Positions 1-9,194 of a stretch of 58,396 bases of DNA are shown here, one piece after another. The notes under the pieces are model-generated. The model saw only the letters and a list, made by a program, of their open reading frames with translations, made no database searches and was not told the origin of the DNA. The stretch covers positions 1 through 58,396 of the forward strand of contig NZ_BAFS01000183.1 in NCBI RefSeq assembly GCF_000308415.1, read 5' to 3'. Every line of letters starts with the position of its first letter. Within the stretch, counting starts at the first letter, position 1. This stretch comes from Nocardia asiatica NBRC 100129. GTDB lineage: Bacteria > Actinomycetota > Actinomycetes > Mycobacteriales > Mycobacteriaceae. The translations under genes and the position numbers were made by a program.

Positions 1-2
1 AG

Positions 3-1697
3 ACCCTCGCGCTGGCCGTCCCCGCCCCCGACGGGTCCGTCGAAGTCGCCGACGTCCACGCCTCCTTGGTGGACCTGCCGACGCTCGCGGAATCGACGGT
101 CGAGCACCCCGGAGAGTCGATGCGCACCTGGCAGCGGCTCGTGCGCGCCCTCCTCGCCGATCCCGCCGCGCAGCCGACCGAGGCGGACGCCGACAGCCTG
201 CCCATCGCCGGGCATGCCGTGCCGGACGCGTCCGGCACGGCGATCGTCTCGGCGCCCCGCGCGCTGGGCGTCCTGCACGACACCGAGGCCGTCACCGCGG
301 AGCTGCGGGGGACGCTGAAGACTCGGCTGCGGCCCTACCAGGCCCGTGGAATCGGCTGGTTGCGCGAGACCGTGGCCGCGCACGGCGGTGCGGTGCTCGC
401 CGACGAAATGGGGCTCGGCAAGACCGTGCAGACCATCGGCTTCCTGCTCGACCGCGCCGAGGCCGGGGCGCAGCTGGTGGTCTGCCCCACCTCACTGGTC
501 GGCAACTGGGCCCACGAGATAGGCCGGTTCGCCCCGGGGCTGCGGGTGGTCGTCTGGCGTGGCGGTGACGTGGACGCCGACGCCGCGACGGTCGTCGTCA
601 CGGGCTACCCGGCGCTGCGGCTGCACGGACGGCACCTGGCGCAGCGGAACTGGGCTACGGCTGTCTTCGACGAGGCGCAGGCACTCAAGAACCCGAGGAC
701 CCAAGTCGCGAAGGCGGCACGCGCGATCGATGCGGCCGCTACCGTCGCGCTGACCGGAACGCCGGTGGAGAACCATCTCGACGAGCTGTGGGCCTTGCTG
801 CACCTGGTGGCGCCCCGATTGTTCGGGCATCGGACCCAGTTCCGGCGCCGCTTCGTGCGGCCGATCCACGAGGGGTCGGCAGCCGCCGCGGCGCGGTTGC
901 GCGACGCCATCGAACCGGTCGTGCTGGCACGCACGAAGAGCCAGGTCGCCGCCGCGCTGCCCGCGAAGATCCACAGCGACCTGCTCTGTGACCTCACGAC
1001 CGAGCAGGAGCGGCTCTACGACCAGCTCCTCGAGCGGGCCGTCGACGACGGATTCGGCGCGGGGATCGAGCGCCACGGCCGCGTGCTGGCGGCGCTGACC
1101 GCCCTCAGGCAGGTGTGCAACCATCCCGGATTGATCACCGGCGACCTGGGCGAGCTGGCCGGCCGCTCCGGAAAACTGGACCTGTGCACCGACATCGTCG
1201 CCGCCAACCTCGAAACGGGCAGTCCCACCCTGGTTTTCACCCAGTACCGCCAGACCGGTGAGCTGCTGGTCCGGCATTTCGCCGAACAGTTCGGGATGGC
1301 CGCCCCGTTCTTCCACGGCGGGCTGACGCAGACCGAGCGCGCGGCGATCGTCACCCGGTTCCAATCCCAGGACGGACCTCCGGTGCTGGTACTGAGCCTG
1401 CGCGCGGCGGGCACCGGCCTCACCCTGACCCGCGCCGCCGACGTCGTCCATTTCGATCGCTGGTGGAACCCGGCCGTGGAGGCGCAGGCCTCCGACCGGG
1501 TGCACCGGATCGGCCAGACCCGCACGGTCACCGTCACCACGCTCACCTCGACCACCACGGTGGAAGAGCACATCGCGGCCATGCACCACCGCAAGGCGGC
1601 GCTGCGCGACCTCGGCGACGCGGCGGGCATCGCGGCGCTGGCCGCGCTGGACGACGACCAGCTGATCGAGGTCCTGCGCCGCAAGAGGGAGAATTGA
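3..1697 (+). CDS. SNF2-family helicase, 5' part missing (HelZ-like)
   Basis: C-terminal part of an SWI2/SNF2 ATPase that would act on DNA or protein-DNA complexes. The frame is open back to the first base, so the real start lies upstream of the window; the TTG at 66 is only the first start-like codon. Motifs seen: Walker A with DEMGLGKT near 402-425, DEAQ box at 669-680, LTGTP near 750, and the helicase C-terminal QASDRVHRIGQ near 1486-1518. The stop codon overlaps the start of a SWIM zinc-finger gene (TGATG), so the two are translationally coupled. This helicase-plus-SWIM pairing resembles the helZ region of mycobacteria (from memory). The family is certain; the cellular substrate is not known. 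Confidence 0.93.
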   Translation, partial: TLALAVPAPDGSVEVADVHASLVDLPTLAESTVEHPGESMRTWQRLVRALLADPAAQPTEADADSLPIAGHAVPDASGTAIVSAPRALGVLHDTEAVTAELRGTLKTRLRPYQARGIGWLRETVAAHGGAVLADEMGLGKTVQTIGFLLDRAEAGAQLVVCPTSLVGNWAHEIGRFAPGLRVVVWRGGDVDADAATVVVTGYPALRLHGRHLAQRNWATAVFDEAQALKNPRTQVAKAARAIDAAATVALTGTPVENHLDELWALLHLVAPRLFGHRTQFRRRFVRPIHEGSAAAAARLRDAIEPVVLARTKSQVAAALPAKIHSDLLCDLTTEQERLYDQLLERAVDDGFGAGIERHGRVLAALTALRQVCNHPGLITGDLGELAGRSGKLDLCTDIVAANLETGSPTLVFTQYRQTGELLVRHFAEQFGMAAPFFHGGLTQTERAAIVTRFQSQDGPPVLVLSLRAAGTGLTLTRAADVVHFDRWWNPAVEAQASDRVHRIGQTRTVTVTTLTSTTTVEEHIAAMHHRKAALRDLGDAAGIAALAALDDDQLIEVLRRKREN

Positions 1698-2251
1698 TGG
1701 CGGACAACGAATTCGGCTACACCGTGTGGGGCATGGACTGGGTACGCCTGGCCGAGCCGCTGCGCCAGACCCGGCCGGACCCGCTGCTGCCCCGCGCGCG
1801 CAGCATCGCCCGCAACAACGGTGTGCAGGCCACCGTCGAAGGAGGGGTGGTGCGGGCCACCATCCACCGCGGCGGTCAAGCCTCGCTGACGCACGTGGAG
1901 GTGGCGCCGCTGCCCCGCAAGACGATCACGGCCATCGCCGCTGTCGTGCCGGACCCGACCGTGCTGACCGACGACATGCACCGCGCCATCGGCGCGGCCG
2001 GAGTCTCCGTCGCACCGGTGCTCGCGGGTACCGACTGCTCCTGCCCGGCCCGCTCGGCACGGTGTGTCCACGTACTCGCCGTCTACTACGAGATGGCGCG
2101 GCAGATCGATGAGTACCCGCGGCTCGCCCTGGCGATCCAGGGCTACTTCGCCGCCGCGCCGCAGGAATCCGACGCGTCCGCGCCACCGGCGCGATGGACG
2201 CCGATCAGCGCGCTGGATCCAGAGCGGTTCTTCACCACGACGCCCGGGTGA
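1697..2251 (+). CDS. SWIM zinc-finger protein
   Basis: Protein of 184 aa. It carries the SWIM signature CxC-x6-CxH (C114, C116, C123, H125), a zinc-binding fold used for contacts with DNA or proteins. The ATG overlaps the upstream helicase stop (TGATG), which fixes the start and implies co-translation. SWIM proteins beside SNF2 helicases are usually taken as accessory subunits of the same machine; that is inference from the pairing, not from a catalytic motif. No enzymatic domain is visible. The tail after residue 140 is Ala/Pro-rich. Confidence 0.85.
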   Translation: MADNEFGYTVWGMDWVRLAEPLRQTRPDPLLPRARSIARNNGVQATVEGGVVRATIHRGGQASLTHVEVAPLPRKTITAIAAVVPDPTVLTDDMHRAIGAAGVSVAPVLAGTDCSCPARSARCVHVLAVYYEMARQIDEYPRLALAIQGYFAAAPQESDASAPPARWTPISALDPERFFTTTPG

Positions 2252-2427
2252 ACGGCCGGACCGCGTTCGACGTGGCCGGTGGTCCCAGCCGCTTTCGTAC
2301 ACGGCCCGCCACTTTCACGATCGGAGCCACCGTTCGGTGTGCTTCGAGGGCACCGCGCTGCGACCTCCCACCGGTCACCGACCGGAGCGGCCCGAGATGC
2401 GCTCGTACCGGCAGCAGGGCCCGGACC

Positions 2428-2997
2428 TCACTGCGGCCGTCGAGCCCGGAAGCGGAAGCTCGAAGCGCCGGTGTCGATCTCGACGTCGGTGAAACCGATC
2501 CGGCGCAGCCGGTCGGCCGCGGTCTCCGGTGGGACGGGCACGCAGGTGTCGCCCAGGTGGATGAGCCGGAAGAGCCGGCCGTCGAGTCCGTCGCTGCCCG
2601 CGAACACGCCGCCAGGGCGCAGTACCCGCAGGGCTTCGGCGAACAACGCGTCCTGCCTGCCGGGCGTCGGCACGTGGTGCAGCATGGTGAAGCACACCAC
2701 GGAGTCGAATCCTTCTGCGGGCAGGGGCATGTCGGCGCCGTCGCCATCGATGACCGTCATCGCCGCGCCTTGCCGCTCACGGAGCCTGGCGGCCAGCGCC
2801 GGATCGATCTCCACCCCGGTGAGTGTGGAAGTCCGGGCCAGCAGCGCGGAGACATTGGCGCCGTAGCCCGGGCCGATCTCCAGTGTCTCGGCGCCGAGTT
2901 CCAGACCGGACAGCGCCCACGGCACGATGCGCGTCGCGCTGGCCTTCTCCCACATCGAGGAGCGGCACAGCAATCGGTGAAATGTGTTCATCGCCAT
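2428..2997 (-). CDS. class I SAM-dependent methyltransferase
   Basis: Protein of 189 aa with a Rossmann methyltransferase core. Motif I is LEIGPGYGAN near residues 39-48, the acidic residue after strand 2 is in VEID near 62-65, and the post-I motif DGDGADMPLP with the LHHV segment is typical of the Methyltransf_11/25 families. The substrate cannot be told from sequence; a small molecule is likely given the short length and lack of extra domains. It diverges from an AraC-type regulator 55 bases away, so that regulator could control it. It converges on the SWIM gene. Start ATG at 2997; an in-frame ATG lies two codons later. Confidence 0.85.
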   Translation of the reverse strand: MAMNTFHRLLCRSSMWEKASATRIVPWALSGLELGAETLEIGPGYGANVSALLARTSTLTGVEIDPALAARLRERQGAAMTVIDGDGADMPLPAEGFDSVVCFTMLHHVPTPGRQDALFAEALRVLRPGGVFAGSDGLDGRLFRLIHLGDTCVPVPPETAADRLRRIGFTDVEIDTGASSFRFRARRPQ

Positions 2998-3052
2998 GCC
3001 TTCGACGCTAGGAACGGATCACGCCCGGCACGACAGGCTACGGTGACAAACT

Positions 3053-3820
3053 GTGTCGCAGAACGGCCACGCCGTGGTCCACCCCGTCCCACCCGGCACG
3101 ACCGCCATGGTGTTCGGGACCGGTGTGCTCCCCGCGGGCCACTGGTTCGATCTGCACGAACATCCGCAACACCAGATCGCTTGGGCCGCACGGGGAGTCC
3201 TCGCGGTCGAGGTGGGCGACAACCGCTGGGTGCTGCCGCCGACCAGAGCGCTGTGGATCCCCGCAGGCATCGCCCACCGCACCGGCACCGGCGACGGCGC
3301 GGCGATGCGTGGCATCTTCCTCGATCCCGGCCGGTGCCCGGTCGCCTTCGGCGCGCCGACCATGCTGCGCGTGAGCCGGCTCCTGCACGAACTGTTCGAC
3401 CTGCTGACCACCCCCGACACCGCTCGGCAGCGGCGCGAGCGCGCCGAGGCGATGGTGTTCGACCTGCTCGAGCCGGTCGAGGTGATCCCGATCGGCGCGC
3501 ATCCGCCCATCGATCCGCGGGCGCGGCAAGTGGCGGACGCGCTCGCCGCCGATCCGTCCGATCCGCGCACGCTCGCCGAGTTCGCCGCCCACGTCGCCGT
3601 CAGCCCGCGCACCCTGGCCCGGTTGTTCGTCGCCGAGACCGGGCTCGGCTTCGGTCGATGGCGCACCCAGATCCGGCTGGCCGCTTCGCTGCCGCTGCTG
3701 GCCGCTGGGCTGCCGATCGCCCGGGTCGCGGGCCGGGTGGGCTACGCGACGCCGAGCGCTTACGTCGCGGCGTTCCGCCGGGCGGTCGGGGTTCCGCCCG
3801 GACGGTATTTCACCGGCTGA
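3053..3820 (+). CDS. AraC-family transcriptional regulator with cupin sensor
   Basis: Protein of 255 aa. The N-terminal cupin (HEHPQHQIAWAARG near residues 29-42, with metal-ligand-like histidines) is followed by a C-terminal double helix-turn-helix (LAEFAAHVAVSPRTLARLF and the second helix with GYATPSAYVAAFRRAVG). This is the AraC/YdeC-type layout. The start is GTG 3053, with no good alternative upstream. It diverges from the methyltransferase gene over a 55-base gap and ends one base before the stop of the SDR gene on the opposite strand. The effector is unknown. It probably regulates itself and/or the divergent methyltransferase. Confidence 0.88.
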   Translation: MSQNGHAVVHPVPPGTTAMVFGTGVLPAGHWFDLHEHPQHQIAWAARGVLAVEVGDNRWVLPPTRALWIPAGIAHRTGTGDGAAMRGIFLDPGRCPVAFGAPTMLRVSRLLHELFDLLTTPDTARQRRERAEAMVFDLLEPVEVIPIGAHPPIDPRARQVADALAADPSDPRTLAEFAAHVAVSPRTLARLFVAETGLGFGRWRTQIRLAASLPLLAAGLPIARVAGRVGYATPSAYVAAFRRAVGVPPGRYFTG

Positions 3821-4561
3821 TCAGGCGTTGGTGCCGCTGTCCACGGTGAGGAACGCGCCGGTGACGCTGCGGCCGGACGGACCGGCCAGGAAGGCCACCA
3901 TGACCGCCACGTCGTCGGCGGCGCCGAAACGGCCGAGGGCGGTCAGGTCGCGCTGCTGCTGCGCGTGCGCGCCGTCGCCGGGGTTCATGTCGGTGTCGGT
4001 GGAACCGGGCTGCACCAGGTTCACTGTGATCGCGCGCGGGCCGAGCTCACGAGCCAACGCCTTGGTGAAGCCGTTGAGAGCGGACTTGCTGAGGTTGTAG
4101 AGCGCCAGACCGCCGAACGGCGCGTGGTCGGTCAGGTTGGTGCCGATGCTGATGATCCGCCCGCCCTCGGTCATGTGCGCGACCGCGGCTTGCGCCCCGA
4201 CGAACGCGGCGCGGGCGTGCACGTTCAGCGCGTTGTCGATCTCGGCGACAGTGAACTCCTCGAACGGCTTGGCCGGGAAGATCCCCGCGTTGTTCACCAG
4301 GATGTCCAGCCCGCCGAGCTCGGACACGGCGCGATCCACCGCCGCGCGCACCGCCGCGGCGTCGGCGCTGTCGGCCTGGATCGCGACGGCTCGGCGTCCG
4401 AGCGCCTCGATCGCGTCCACCACCGTCTTCGCCTGCCCCTCGGCGTGCTGGTAGGTCAGCGCGACGTCCGCGCCCGCCGCGGCGAGGCGGCGCGCGATCG
4501 CCGCTCCGATACCGCGACTGCCGCCGGTGACCAGCGCGACCTTGCCCGTGAGGTCCGACAT
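3821..4561 (-). CDS. SDR-family NAD(P)-dependent oxidoreductase
   Basis: Classical short-chain dehydrogenase of 246 aa. The cofactor loop TGGSRGIG is at 12-19, NNAG at 90-93 and the catalytic YNLSK at 155-159. The Ser of the tetrad is probably replaced by Thr (SIGTN). The C-terminus VTGAFLTVDSG matches FabG-like enzymes. I chose ATG 4561 because GGAGGAGTACCG sits directly before it; a longer open frame to 4630 would run through the operator region. It is divergent from a TetR regulator, and two palindromic sites lie in the shared promoter, so it is probably the regulated target. The substrate is unknown. Confidence 0.88.
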   Translation of the reverse strand: MSDLTGKVALVTGGSRGIGAAIARRLAAAGADVALTYQHAEGQAKTVVDAIEALGRRAVAIQADSADAAAVRAAVDRAVSELGGLDILVNNAGIFPAKPFEEFTVAEIDNALNVHARAAFVGAQAAVAHMTEGGRIISIGTNLTDHAPFGGLALYNLSKSALNGFTKALARELGPRAITVNLVQPGSTDTDMNPGDGAHAQQQRDLTALGRFGAADDVAVMVAFLAGPSGRSVTGAFLTVDSGTNA

Positions 4562-4579
4562 CGGTACTCCTCCAAATTT

Positions 4580-4595
4580 TGTGTCGATCGATACA
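4580..4595. promoter_or_regulatory. probable TetR operator 1 (SDR side)
   Basis: TGTGTCGATCGATACA is a 16-bp near-perfect palindrome centred on GATC, with one mismatched pair. It lies 19 bases upstream of the SDR start. Its half-site GACACA recurs at 4649-4654 on the tetR side. Size and position fit a TetR-family operator. Confidence 0.6.
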
Positions 4596-4638
4596 TAAAT
4601 AGCCAAGCGCATCGGCCGCGGTGCTGTCAAGAGGTATA

Positions 4639-4654
4639 TTTAACGATCGACACA
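4639..4654. promoter_or_regulatory. probable TetR operator 2 (tetR side)
   Basis: TTTAACGATCGACACA shares the GATCGACACA half-site with the palindrome at 4580-4595; the other half has diverged. It ends 12 bases before the tetR ATG, so binding there would block tetR transcription or early elongation. Confidence 0.45.
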
Positions 4655-4666
4655 GAAAGGTGTGGC

Positions 4667-5269
4667 ATGGCTGAACGGGGACGACCGCGCGCCTTCGACC
4701 GCGCCGAGGCGTTGCGCCGCGCCATGGAGGTGTTCTGGGAGCACGGCTACGAAGGCGCGTCGATGAGCGACCTCACCGCCGCGATGGGCATCAACTCCCC
4801 CAGCGTGTACGCCGCGTTCGGCGGCAAAGAGGCGCTGTTCCGCGCGGCAATCGAACTCTACGGACGCACCGACGGCGGTTACACCGACCGCGCGCTGCGC
4901 GAGGAGCCGACCGCGCGAGCGAGCATCGAAGCCATGCTGCGGGACAACGCGGCCGCCTACACCGAGGAGAACAAGCCGCACGGCTGCATGGTCGTGCTCG
5001 CCGGTTCCACCTACACCACCCGCAACACGAGCGTGCGCGACTTCCTGATCGAAAAGCGCCGCGAGACGACCGACGACATCCGGCACCGGCTCGATCGCGG
5101 CATCGCGGAGGGCGATCTGCCCGCAGGCACCGACACCGCGGCACTGGCCGGCTTCTACACCACGGTCCTCTACGGCCTGTCCATCCGAGCCCGGGACGGC
5201 GCGACGCCGGCGGAACTCACCGCGTCCATCGATTGCGCCATGGCGGCTTGGCCCGCCCCGGCCGGGTGA
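4667..5269 (+). CDS. TetR/AcrR-family transcriptional regulator
   Basis: Regulator of 200 aa. The N-terminal helix-turn-helix covers about residues 15-60 (RAMEVFWEHGYEGASMSDLT then GINSPSVYAAFGGKEALF). The rest is a helical ligand-binding domain of the type seen in small-molecule-responsive AcrR relatives. The ATG at 4667 follows AGAAAGG. It is divergent from the SDR gene, and two GATC-centred sites lie between them, the standard layout for a self-regulating repressor with an adjacent target gene. The inducer is unknown. Confidence 0.9.
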   Translation: MAERGRPRAFDRAEALRRAMEVFWEHGYEGASMSDLTAAMGINSPSVYAAFGGKEALFRAAIELYGRTDGGYTDRALREEPTARASIEAMLRDNAAAYTEENKPHGCMVVLAGSTYTTRNTSVRDFLIEKRRETTDDIRHRLDRGIAEGDLPAGTDTAALAGFYTTVLYGLSIRARDGATPAELTASIDCAMAAWPAPAG

Positions 5270-5275
5270 CCCGGA

Positions 5276-7051
5276 CTATTTCCGGCGCAACGCGGCGATG
5301 CGCTCACCGAGCTGCTCGGCCGAGGCCAGCGCGGTAGGCGGGCCGCCGCATTCCCGGCGCAGTTCGCCGTGAATCACGCCGTGCGGTTTTCCGGTGCGGT
5401 GATGATGCATCGCTACCAGGCTGTTGAGTTCGCGTCGCAATTCGCCGAGCCGATCGGCGGTGGCGACCCGCTCCGCGGCGTTCGCCACCTGCGGCCCGGG
5501 GTCGGAGACGGGCGCGGGAACGCTCCGCTCGGAAACTTGCTTGGCCTGCCGCTCGCGCAACAGCGCGCGCATCTGCTCGGCGTCCAGCAGTCCCGGTATC
5601 CCCAGGTAGTCCGCCTCCTCGTCGCTGCCTGCGAACGTCGCGGTGCCGAAGGACGAGCCGTCGTAGATCACCTGGTCGAGTTCGGCGTCCGCGGCCAGCG
5701 CGACGAAGGACTTCTCCTGCTCGCCCGGCTCGTCCTGCTGTTTGTTCGCCTCGGTCAGCAGTTCGTCGTCCAGGCCGTTCTTCTCGCGATGCGGCTTACC
5801 GATCACGTGGTCGCGCTGCAACTCCAGCTGCGCGGCCAGGTCCAGCAGCACCGGCACCGAGGGCAGAAACACGGTCGCGGTCTCGCCCGGCTTCCTGGCG
5901 CGCACGAACCGCCCGATAGCCTGCGCGAAGTACAACGGCGTGGAAGCGCTGGTCGCATAGACCCCGACGGCCAGGCGCGGCACGTCGACGCCCTCGGACA
6001 CCATGCGCACCGCGACCATCCAGGGCTGCGCGCTGTTGCTGAACTCGGCGATACGGCTGGAGGAGGCCGGGTCGTCGGAAAGCACCAGCGCGGGCTTCTC
6101 GCCCGAAATGTGTTCCAGCAGTTCGGCGTAGTCGCGGGCACGGTCCTGGTCGGTGGCGATCACCAGCCCGCCCGCGTCCGGCATGCCGGAGGCGCGCTTC
6201 TGGCGCAGTCGGATGTCGGCGGCGCGCAGCACGGCGGAGATCCAGTCGCCCGCCGGGTCCAGCGCGGTCCGCCAGGCCCGGGCGGTCTGCTCGGCGTTGA
6301 GCGGCTCACCGAGACGCGCGGAGTACTCCTCGCCCGCGCTGTCGCGCCAGTGCGCCTCACCGGAGTAGGCCAGGAAGACCACCGGCCGCACCACGCCGTC
6401 GGCGAGCGCCTCGGCGTACCCGTAGGTGTGGTCGGCGCGGGACTTCGGGAAACCGGACTCGTCGGGTTCGTAGACGACGAACGGGATCTGGCTGTCGTCA
6501 CTGCGGAACGGGGTGCCGGTCAGCGCGAGGCGGCGGGTGGCGTCGCCGAACGCCTCGGCGGTCGCCTCACCCCAGCTCTTGGCGTCTCCCGCGTGGTGGA
6601 TCTCGTCGAGAACGACCAGCGTCCTGCGGTTCTCGGTGCGCACACGGTGGCGGAAGGGATGCGCCGCGACCTGCGCGTAGGTGACGACGACACCGTGGTA
6701 GTCACCGGAGGTGCCGCCGGTGGAATTGGAGAACCGGGAGTCGAGCGCGATGCCGGCGCGCGCCGCCGACTGCGCCCACTGGTGCTTGAGGTGTTCGGTC
6801 GGCGCCACCACGGTGATCTGGTCGACGGTGCGGTCGGCCAGCAGTTCGGCCGCCACGCGCAGCGCGAACGTGGTCTTTCCCGCGCCCGGGGTGGCCACGG
6901 CGAGGAAGTCCCTCGGCTTGGTGGCCAGATACTTCGTCAGCGCGCGTCGCTGCCAGGCGCGGAGGGAGCCGCCCGCGGCGGTCCCCCTTGCTCTCGAATC
7001 GCCCGGCGTCTCCGCTTCTCCCGCCACAGCGGCGCCACCCGACCCAGTCAC
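5276..7051 (-). CDS. DExH-box helicase (superfamily 2, XPB/ResIII-like)
   Basis: Superfamily 2 helicase of 591 aa. Walker A ATPGAGKT is at 53-60 and the Walker B DEIH at 149-152. LTGTPFRSD follows as motif III, and motif VI is AIGRFVRARKPGE in the C-terminal RecA domain. The last ~150 residues are a charged, coil-prone extension unlike the core. The start is GTG 7051. It is divergent from the YihY-family gene. It resembles a conserved actinobacterial helicase with no assigned role; nucleic-acid repair or processing is inference from the fold only. Confidence 0.88.
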   Translation of the reverse strand: MTGSGGAAVAGEAETPGDSRARGTAAGGSLRAWQRRALTKYLATKPRDFLAVATPGAGKTTFALRVAAELLADRTVDQITVVAPTEHLKHQWAQSAARAGIALDSRFSNSTGGTSGDYHGVVVTYAQVAAHPFRHRVRTENRRTLVVLDEIHHAGDAKSWGEATAEAFGDATRRLALTGTPFRSDDSQIPFVVYEPDESGFPKSRADHTYGYAEALADGVVRPVVFLAYSGEAHWRDSAGEEYSARLGEPLNAEQTARAWRTALDPAGDWISAVLRAADIRLRQKRASGMPDAGGLVIATDQDRARDYAELLEHISGEKPALVLSDDPASSSRIAEFSNSAQPWMVAVRMVSEGVDVPRLAVGVYATSASTPLYFAQAIGRFVRARKPGETATVFLPSVPVLLDLAAQLELQRDHVIGKPHREKNGLDDELLTEANKQQDEPGEQEKSFVALAADAELDQVIYDGSSFGTATFAGSDEEADYLGIPGLLDAEQMRALLRERQAKQVSERSVPAPVSDPGPQVANAAERVATADRLGELRRELNSLVAMHHHRTGKPHGVIHGELRRECGGPPTALASAEQLGERIAALRRK

Positions 7052-7218
7052 GCAGACGACCCTAGCGGCCGGGTCCGGCGTGTCGCCAAACCGACGCGGC
7101 GTGCGCGACGGGCGTCACAGGCCGTCGGCCGGGACGCTGGGAGTTCACCGGATGCCCACCGACACGTCGCGTCCGCACGCCGATACCGATCGCCGAAGTG
7201 CGCGATGCTGTATGCACG

Positions 7219-8382
7219 ATGACAGATCACCGCGCCCTCCCGGGCGATCCGCCGCGGCCCGACACACCGTCGCCCCGCGGCGTCGGCGTGCGTAGCGGGA
7301 CGTGGACCGAGCGGGCGAGCGGGCGCGCAGCGGAGGCGAGCCGGCGGGCCGGCGCGCTGATCGCGCGGGTGGCGGTGAAAGCCTGGGCGGATTCGATCTT
7401 CGCCAAGTCGGCGGCGGCGGCGTTCTGGCAGACGCTCTCGCTGGCGCCGCTGCTGCTCGGCGTGCTCGGCAGTCTCGGTTACGTCGGCGGCTGGTTCGGT
7501 CCGGACACCGTGCAGATCGTCGAATCGAAGATCATCGCGTTCAGCCAGGACCTGTTCAGCGCCGGCGTGGTGACCGACCTCATCGAGCCGACGGTGCAAG
7601 ACGTGCTCGGACGCGGTCGCGGCGCGGTGGTCTCGGTGGGCTTCGTGCTGTCGTTGTGGGCCGGATCGTCGGCGATGGCCACCTTCGTCGACTCGATCGT
7701 GGAGGCCCACGACCAGCAGGACGCCCGGCACCCGGTGTGGCAGCGCATCTTCGCGCTGCTGCTGTACGTGCTGTTTCTGGTGGCCGCGGTGTTCATCCTG
7801 CCGCTGGTGGCGCTGGGGCCGACGCTGATCGGCCGGGTACTGCCCACCGCATGGCGGGCGACCGGCCTGCAACTGCTGGATTTCTTCTACTACCCGGGCG
7901 TCGGCCTGCTGCTCATCGTCGGGCTCACCACCCTGTACAAGCTGGCGCTGCACACCTCGCTGCCCTGGCACCGGCTCTTCGGCGGGGCACTGGTGGCGGG
8001 GGTCTTCTTCATGGCGGCCAGCGACGTGCTGCGCCGCTACCTGTCCTGGGTCACCCGCACCGGCGTCACCTACGGTGCGCTGGCGACGCCGATCGCGTTC
8101 CTGCTGTTCACCTTCTTCCTGGGCTTCGCCGTGATCCTCGGCGCGGAGTTCAACGCGGCGGTGCAGGAGTTCTGGCCCGCCCGCGCGACGCGCATGGAGC
8201 AGGTGAAGGAGTGGATCGCCAACCAGGTCAGGGGCGAGGGCGGCGCCGACGAGGACGCGGCCGACCGCGACGAGACCGGCCCGGTGGCGGACGACGCCGC
8301 ACGGGCCGCGTTCGACCTACGCGCGGCGCCGTCCTCCGGGGACGTATCCGCGTCTCAGTCGCCCTTGCGTAGGCCGTCGTAG
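7219..8382 (+). CDS. YihY/BrkB-family inner-membrane protein
   Basis: Integral membrane protein of 387 aa in the YihY/virulence-factor-BrkB family. The core has about six membrane segments, for example AAAAFWQTLSLAPLLLGVLG, AVVSVGFVLSLWAGSSAMAT, and a C-terminal one ending in GAEFNAA. The motif LWAGSSAMATFVDSI is typical of the family. Despite old naming it is not a proven RNase BN. ATG 7219 is preferred over GTG 7198 because the coding character begins there; the RBS is weak for both. The tail of about 60 residues is acidic and cytoplasmic-looking. Confidence 0.85.
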   Translation: MTDHRALPGDPPRPDTPSPRGVGVRSGTWTERASGRAAEASRRAGALIARVAVKAWADSIFAKSAAAAFWQTLSLAPLLLGVLGSLGYVGGWFGPDTVQIVESKIIAFSQDLFSAGVVTDLIEPTVQDVLGRGRGAVVSVGFVLSLWAGSSAMATFVDSIVEAHDQQDARHPVWQRIFALLLYVLFLVAAVFILPLVALGPTLIGRVLPTAWRATGLQLLDFFYYPGVGLLLIVGLTTLYKLALHTSLPWHRLFGGALVAGVFFMAASDVLRRYLSWVTRTGVTYGALATPIAFLLFTFFLGFAVILGAEFNAAVQEFWPARATRMEQVKEWIANQVRGEGGADEDAADRDETGPVADDAARAAFDLRAAPSSGDVSASQSPLRRPS

Positions 8383-8600
8383 ACCTTCTTGCACTCCGGG
8401 CACACCGGAGAACCGGGCTTGGGCGAGCGGGTCACCGGGAAGACCTCTCCGCACAGTGCGACCACGTGGGTGCCCATCACGGCGCTCTCGGCGATCTTGT
8501 CCTTCTTCACGTAGTGGAAGAACTTCGGGGTGTCGTCGCCCGTCGTCTCGTCGGTCGTCGTATCCGGGCGAACCATGGTGTCGGTGCTCACGGGTTCCAT
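8355..8600 (-). CDS. DUF3039 protein
   Basis: Small protein of 81 aa matching DUF3039, an actinobacterial family of unknown function. It has a zinc-ribbon-like arrangement: a His and Cys in GTHVVALCGEVF, then VCPECKKVY near the C-terminus. The start is ATG 8600, since upstream residues of the longer frame do not look coding. Its 3' end overlaps the end of the YihY gene by 28 bases on the opposite strand. It is divergent from the DUF3099 gene. Metal binding is inferred from the cysteines. Confidence 0.85.
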   Translation of the reverse strand: MEPVSTDTMVRPDTTTDETTGDDTPKFFHYVKKDKIAESAVMGTHVVALCGEVFPVTRSPKPGSPVCPECKKVYDGLRKGD

Positions 8601-8711
8601 GATGCCGCATCCAGGAGATGCCGGGCCGACCACGGCATACATCACTGTGGCGAATCGAGAGCCGACCACCGCCATGTGCGCGGACGGACCGCGAGTGGAA
8701 GACTCGGGGGT

Positions 8712-9131
8712 ATGCAGCAGAACGGCGATTCCTCATCCGCCGACGGCCGCGACCGCGAAGAGCACCCGGACGTGACGATGCCGACGCAGCCCCGCCGTTC
8801 CCCCGGATACTTCCCCGGCAGTGACGACAGACACCCGGCGCTGATCACCGAGGCGGCGCCCTCGCTGGAGGACCAGCACCGCGCTCGGGTGCGCCGGTAC
8901 ACCATCATCATGGCGTTCCGCATCCCGTGCCTGGTTCTGGCGGCGATCGCCTACAGCGCCTTCGGCAATCCGCTGGTGTCCATCCTGATCCTCGTCGCGT
9001 CCATTCCGCTGCCCTGGATCGCGGTGCTGATCGCCAACGATCGCCCGCCCCGCCGCAAAGACGAGCCCAGCCGCTGGGACCGTCAGCGCACGGCCATCGA
9101 GTCCCGATCACACAAGGCCATCGACGGCTGA
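8712..9131 (+). CDS. DUF3099 membrane protein
   Basis: Protein of 139 aa. The N-terminal half is polar (LITEAAPSLEDQHRARVRRY, the DUF3099 hallmark). Two adjacent membrane segments follow near residues 68-104 (IIMAFRIPCLVLAAIAYSAF and LVSILILVASIPLPWIAVLI), then a basic tail. The function is unknown. ATG 8712 is the first good start. It is divergent from the DUF3039 gene with 111 bases between, so the two may share a promoter region. Confidence 0.85.
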   Translation: MQQNGDSSSADGRDREEHPDVTMPTQPRRSPGYFPGSDDRHPALITEAAPSLEDQHRARVRRYTIIMAFRIPCLVLAAIAYSAFGNPLVSILILVASIPLPWIAVLIANDRPPRRKDEPSRWDRQRTAIESRSHKAIDG

Positions 9132-9194
9132 CTCCTGCTCAGCGCTGTTTCCGCGCACGCGACGGACACCGCGAGCGCCCGTTCCGCGCCGGGC

